The translations under genes were made by a program, and so were the position numbers. Below the pieces are notes generated by a model, which made no database searches, was not told the DNA's origin, and was given only the letters and a program-made list of their open reading frames with translations. A DNA stretch of 64,000 nucleotides, taken from contig NZ_VRYE01000005.1 of assembly GCF_008041835.1 (NCBI RefSeq), positions 62,001 through 126,000 on the forward strand, written 5' to 3'. Shown here one piece after another: positions 60,523 to 64,000 of this stretch. Every line of letters starts with the position of its first letter. The stretch's first letter is position 1. The DNA is from Ectopseudomonas mendocina (GTDB lineage Bacteria; Pseudomonadota; Gammaproteobacteria; Pseudomonadales; Pseudomonadaceae).

Positions 60523-61959
60523 TCAGTAATGACGGCCCAGAACATAAAGTAAAACCATTCCGGTTGCAGCAACGATGGCGATATTCAGCGCTACCAGGCC
60601 GAAGGCGAAGCGGATAAGTCTGTGTTCTTCGTCGCGGTTGGCTGCCGCCAGCCCGGTGATCAGCGACAGGATCGACAGCGAGCCCAGTGCACCATGCCCA
60701 GCGGCGCTGTTCACCATCGCTGCGAGCCATGGCCCGTAGTCGTTGCCCAGGGCGGCAATCGACGGCATCACCAGGGTGTTGCCGCCCACGTTGGAGCCGG
60801 TGACGTAGCCGGCGATACCGGCCAGCAGCGCCACGGTCGGCGCCAGCGAAATCCCCGACAGCGATTGCAGGGCGCGCTGCGCCTCGACCAGAAAGCCCGC
60901 GTTGACCATCACCTGCGACAGCAGCAGGAACAGAAAGATGGTCGCTACCGGGAACTTGGCGCGCTTGAGCAGCGAGGCCCACGGGAAGCTGCCCTCGGCG
61001 CGCTGGCGCAGGGTCACCAGCACGGTGACGATCAGCAGCGCCAGCCCCGGCGAAGCCAGCGGTTTCCACGACACATGCTCGCCCTTGATCACCCATACGC
61101 TATCCCATCCCGACAGCATGAAAAGGGCTCGCGAGGCGACGATCACACCCAGCAACGCCAGGTACGGCCAAGCCGCCGTCGGCCAGCGCACCAGACGTTT
61201 GCGCTGTGCGAACGAGATCAACAGACCTACAGCGGCCACCACCAGTCCGGCGAGTACGCCTGACGCTTCTGGCCCGACGAAACGGTTGATGCTGTACAGC
61301 ACCGCGCTGAACAGCACCGAAACCGCACACAAGCCCAGCCACGGCAGGGCGGCGCGAATGCCGGCCTGCCACAGGGCGATGCCCGCCAGGATCAAGAACA
61401 CCGGCGCGCTGATCAGCGCCGAATGGCTGCCCAGCTCGTTGGCCGGCAGGTGGGTGAGCAAGCCGCCTATCACCGTGGCTAAGCCCAGGGTGCCCCAGGG
61501 CATGATGACCATGCCGGCCAGGGCGATCTTCATCCCTGCCTGGCGCGAGAACAGCCCCATCAGCAGCGGCACGGTGGCGATCAGTGATACGCCAAAGCCG
61601 GTCATCGCTTCTAGCAGCGGTGCGAGGCCCAGCACGATGAATATCACCTGTGCCGGCGGCTTCCAGCCCAGTTCACGCACCCATGTGCCGATAGCCTGTG
61701 GCGCGCCGCCGCGCTCCACCAGGATGACGAAGGCCAGCCCCGGCACGATCACGCAGGCAGTGCTCAGGAACAGAATGATCGTATCCTTGATGATCGCCGA
61801 GCTGGCGGCCGCCGACAGCGGCGCCGCGGCTCCCATGCCCCACAGCAGGAAGACCATCGCGACGCCGACCAGCGCTGCCTGCACGGGCGGGCGACGCACC
61901 AGCAGGATTAAGGCGATCACCAGGCCAATGGGCGACATTTGCAACAAGAGAGTAGCCAT
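60523..61959 (-). CDS. LctP-family permease (lactate permease-like)
   Basis: The 478-residue inner-membrane protein has about 13 helices and the Lactate_perm family motifs EAMTGFGVSLIATVPLL, MPWGTLGLATVIGG and GYVTGSNVGGNTLVMP with MVNSAAGHGALGSLSI. Known members carry lactate or glycolate with protons, but they are nearer 550 residues; this shorter branch sits with a GST and FAD protein instead of lactate dehydrogenase, so another hydroxy- or oxo-acid is likely. It starts 12 bases after the GST gene. Confidence 0.88.
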   Translation of the reverse strand: MATLLLQMSPIGLVIALILLVRRPPVQAALVGVAMVFLLWGMGAAAPLSAAASSAIIKDTIILFLSTACVIVPGLAFVILVERGGAPQAIGTWVRELGWKPPAQVIFIVLGLAPLLEAMTGFGVSLIATVPLLMGLFSRQAGMKIALAGMVIMPWGTLGLATVIGGLLTHLPANELGSHSALISAPVFLILAGIALWQAGIRAALPWLGLCAVSVLFSAVLYSINRFVGPEASGVLAGLVVAAVGLLISFAQRKRLVRWPTAAWPYLALLGVIVASRALFMLSGWDSVWVIKGEHVSWKPLASPGLALLIVTVLVTLRQRAEGSFPWASLLKRAKFPVATIFLFLLLSQVMVNAGFLVEAQRALQSLSGISLAPTVALLAGIAGYVTGSNVGGNTLVMPSIAALGNDYGPWLAAMVNSAAGHGALGSLSILSLITGLAAANRDEEHRLIRFAFGLVALNIAIVAATGMVLLYVLGRHY

Positions 61960-61971
61960 GTGCTGTGTTCC

Positions 61972-62586
61972 TTAATCGTGGGTCTGACCGCTGTACTCGG
62001 TGGCGCGCATCGAGGGGCGGTTGCAGAAACGCTGGTACCAGGCGCTCAGGCGAGGGTGCTGGGAGAAGTCCGAGAGTTCGCGGAACACGATCCAGTCCAG
62101 GGCGGTGCCCAGCGCTATGTGGCCGACGTTCAGCGGGCCGTCGAGTTCGACCTGTTGTTCGAGGTAGCGGTACGACTCTTCGAGCTTGTACTTCTGGCCA
62201 TCGCCATAGGCCGGATAGCGCAGGTGCACCGGGCGGCGTTCGACTTCCCAGCGCAGTTTGATGCCGACATCGCACAGGCCTTGGGCCAGCGCCTGCAGGC
62301 GCAGGGCCTGGTAGCGCTCGGGGCCTTGTAGCGGGATCAGTTTTGGCCCTTGGTGCGAGGTGTCGAGGTAGTCGCAGATCACGATTGAGTCGAACAGCGC
62401 CTCGCCCTTGGGCAGTATCAGCACCGGCACCTTGCCCAGCGGGTTGGCCTGGTAGATGGTCTCGTTGCGGGTGGTGGGGCTGGTTTCGTGGTGGATCACC
62501 TCCAGGCGCTCGGCAAGCCCGAGCTCATGTGCCATTACCAGCACCTTGCGGGCGTAGGGCGAGTGGGTCTGGTAGTAGAGCTTCAT
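61972..62586 (-). CDS. Glutathione S-transferase
   Basis: The 204-residue protein has an N-terminal thioredoxin-like fold (MKLYYQTHSPYARKVLVMAHELGL, with Ser9 in the position of the catalytic residue; the cis-Pro segment NPLGKVPVLI; the ED-like motif DSIVICDYL) and an all-helical C-terminal domain. It would join glutathione to, or remove it from, a small electrophile or act as an isomerase. Its ATG overlaps the stop of the FAD/NAD(P)-binding gene as ATGA, so the two are translationally coupled. The substrate is unknown. Confidence 0.9.
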   Translation of the reverse strand: MKLYYQTHSPYARKVLVMAHELGLAERLEVIHHETSPTTRNETIYQANPLGKVPVLILPKGEALFDSIVICDYLDTSHQGPKLIPLQGPERYQALRLQALAQGLCDVGIKLRWEVERRPVHLRYPAYGDGQKYKLEESYRYLEQQVELDGPLNVGHIALGTALDWIVFRELSDFSQHPRLSAWYQRFCNRPSMRATEYSGQTHD

Positions 62587-64000
62587 GGGGCGGTCCCTGT
62601 GTCGAGGATGGCCGAGGCGGCCTTGTGGGCGTCGATGAACAGGCGTGACGGTGCGCCGGCCGAGGTGACGTAGTGGTTGTAGTAGCACGAGCCCTCGGCC
62701 AGCGGCCCGAGCATCCAGAGGTTGCGCACCGGTTCGCCGTTGCTGGCGCGCGGGTGGCAGGCAGCGTCGACATCGATGCCATCCAGGCCCGGCACATCGG
62801 TGCGCGGGCGGATCAGGCCAAGTCGTGCCAGGTCGCGCACCGGGGCGCAGTCGCTGTCGTTCACGCCGCTGCCCTGCACGTAACCGGCCACGCGCCGGTA
62901 AGGCTTGGCGGCTGGCGCGGCGCCCGGAGGCAGGAAGGTCAGCAGCCCGGCGTCGCTCAAGGCCAGCAGGTCGGCGTGACGTTCCTTCTGCGGCCCGGCC
63001 ACCAGGCGGTTGATCGCCTTGTGCCAGCGGCCGTAGAACTGTCGGTGCGAGGCTTCGGTGAGTCCGTCGAAGTCGACCGCCTCGCGCAGCCGGTCACGCA
63101 GGTCGCGCCACACTTCGATGGCCGCCTTGACCGGCGACTCGGCGCGGCCGATGCGGGCCTCGTACAGGTCGGTCTCGATGGCGTCGTAGATCCACGCATG
63201 GTAGTTGTGCGCGTTCACCTGCGCCGGCAGGCTGTGCAGGATCAGCGCCTGCGGATCGATAGCGCCGGACAGCGCCTCGTAGTGACGCAGCAGTCCCTCG
63301 CTTTCGCGGGTGTCGGTGGGCGTCTGCAGGCTGACAGTGCGCAGTTGCTCCAGCACTTCATGGTGGCGCGCCGGGTCAGTCTTGGCGTGCAGCACCGCCA
63401 TGCCGGCCGCGCGCATTTCCAGTAGCATGCGCGGCAGCACGTCGCGCTCGAAGTCCAGCTGGCCGTTCTGCGCCTGCTGACGCAGCGCATCGATATGAGT
63501 GCTGGTGAGGAAGATCGGCTTGTGCCGTGGCGCCCGGGTCAGGCCATTGGGGCGCGCGCGGAACGGCAGGCCGTCACGCGACTGGATATAGATCACCGGC
63601 TCCTTGCCGGATGGGAAGTACACATGGCTGGCGTCGGCCATGCGGCGGTAGGCGCCACCGCGGCCAGAGGTCAGCGCCGCCAGGGTATCCATCGCCCCCA
63701 GGCCCAGCCCTTCGAGCAGCACGGCTTCGCCGGCGGCGATGCTGTCGAGGCTGCCCGGCAGCGGGTAGATATCGCCCACCTGGCCTTCCTCGTCTGCCCG
63801 CACCCGCCCGGTATGGCCGACGGTCAGGATCAACCGTTCCACGGTCACACTGTCGCCCGACGGCAGCTTGAGCAGGTAAGCCTGCTGCGCATCGGTGCGC
63901 ACGCCGACCACCGGATGCTGGTGCAGGCGCACCGCCACCCAGGCAGGCGCGCTACGCAGGATGCGCGAGAAGGCGTCGGCCAGATAGGCACCGAGCAGCC
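62583..64000 (-). CDS. FAD/NAD(P)-binding protein (5' end outside window)
   Basis: The frame is open to the window end, so about 472 C-terminal residues are visible and the N-terminal dinucleotide-binding fold is not. The visible part has VERLILTVGHTGR, which matches the NADB_Rossmann-like domain of PF13454-type proteins, and ends NLWMLGPLAEGSCYYNHYVTSAGAPSRLFIDAHKAA, a typical FAD-contacting end. These proteins of about 550-650 residues are poorly characterised. It is the first visible gene of the operon and probably encodes the oxidoreductase step. Confidence 0.8.
   Translation of the reverse strand, partial: LLGAYLADAFSRILRSAPAWVAVRLHQHPVVGVRTDAQQAYLLKLPSGDSVTVERLILTVGHTGRVRADEEGQVGDIYPLPGSLDSIAAGEAVLLEGLGLGAMDTLAALTSGRGGAYRRMADASHVYFPSGKEPVIYIQSRDGLPFRARPNGLTRAPRHKPIFLTSTHIDALRQQAQNGQLDFERDVLPRMLLEMRAAGMAVLHAKTDPARHHEVLEQLRTVSLQTPTDTRESEGLLRHYEALSGAIDPQALILHSLPAQVNAHNYHAWIYDAIETDLYEARIGRAESPVKAAIEVWRDLRDRLREAVDFDGLTEASHRQFYGRWHKAINRLVAGPQKERHADLLALSDAGLLTFLPPGAAPAAKPYRRVAGYVQGSGVNDSDCAPVRDLARLGLIRPRTDVPGLDGIDVDAACHPRASNGEPVRNLWMLGPLAEGSCYYNHYVTSAGAPSRLFIDAHKAASAILDTGTAP

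Overview
This 64 kb window is chromosomal DNA of a GC-rich gammaproteobacterium, almost certainly a Pseudomonas other than P. aeruginosa. The evidence is the Chp chemosensory genes, the betIBA and cbcXWV loci with a GbdR-type regulator, the metK, tkt, epd, pgk and fba order, an S-adenosylhomocysteine riboswitch before ahcY, and Pseudomonas-type intergenic repeats. No rRNA, tRNA, CRISPR array, integrase or transposase gene was seen.

Layout. 1-7.2 kb: the end of the type IV pilus and twitching chemosensory operon (chpA, cut by the window edge, then chpB and chpC), closed by a bidirectional terminator. 7.3-16.9 kb: a sodium:alanine symporter, rsmE, bioA, cytochrome b561, a YceI protein, an RhlE-type helicase, an orphan periplasmic binding protein and ppnN. 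17-24.5 kb: the activated-methyl cycle. metF and ahcY lie behind an SAH riboswitch, and metK is translationally coupled to an ArsR-methyltransferase fusion regulator that has a perfect 19-bp-arm palindrome at its promoter. A haem lipoprotein and ligB lie between the two halves. 24.5-36 kb: a LysR regulator and a TDT-family transporter, then central carbon metabolism (tkt, epd, pgk, fba) with two small lipoprotein genes inserted, then a membrane protein, a PQQ-type sugar dehydrogenase, a YgjP-type metallopeptidase, a DUF2789 protein and a GreA/GreB-like factor. 36-46.7 kb: a 7TM-GGDEF gene broken by a one-base frameshift, a YccS-type transporter, a flavoprotein, an orphan binding protein, a REC-REC-GGEEF protein, dbpA and an MFS exporter.

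46.9-59 kb is a choline and glycine betaine region. betI, betB and betA oxidise choline to glycine betaine. cbcX, cbcW and cbcV plus two further periplasmic binding proteins import choline or betaine, and gbdR is the expected activator of betaine catabolism. Its intergenic spaces are unusually rich in structure: two BetI-like operators, a MITE-like palindromic element, paired hairpins, a 951-base stretch without a gene and a long hairpin in the gbdR leader.

59-64 kb is a tightly packed minus-strand operon: a FAD/NAD(P)-binding protein (cut by the window end), a glutathione S-transferase, an LctP-family permease and a MocR-type regulator. Its substrate cannot be read from the sequence. It is the best candidate here for an undescribed catabolic system.

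Gene order from chpA to ahcY resembles P. aeruginosa PAO1 PA0413-PA0432, but chpD, chpE and the whole mexR-mexAB-oprM block are absent from the positions they hold there.
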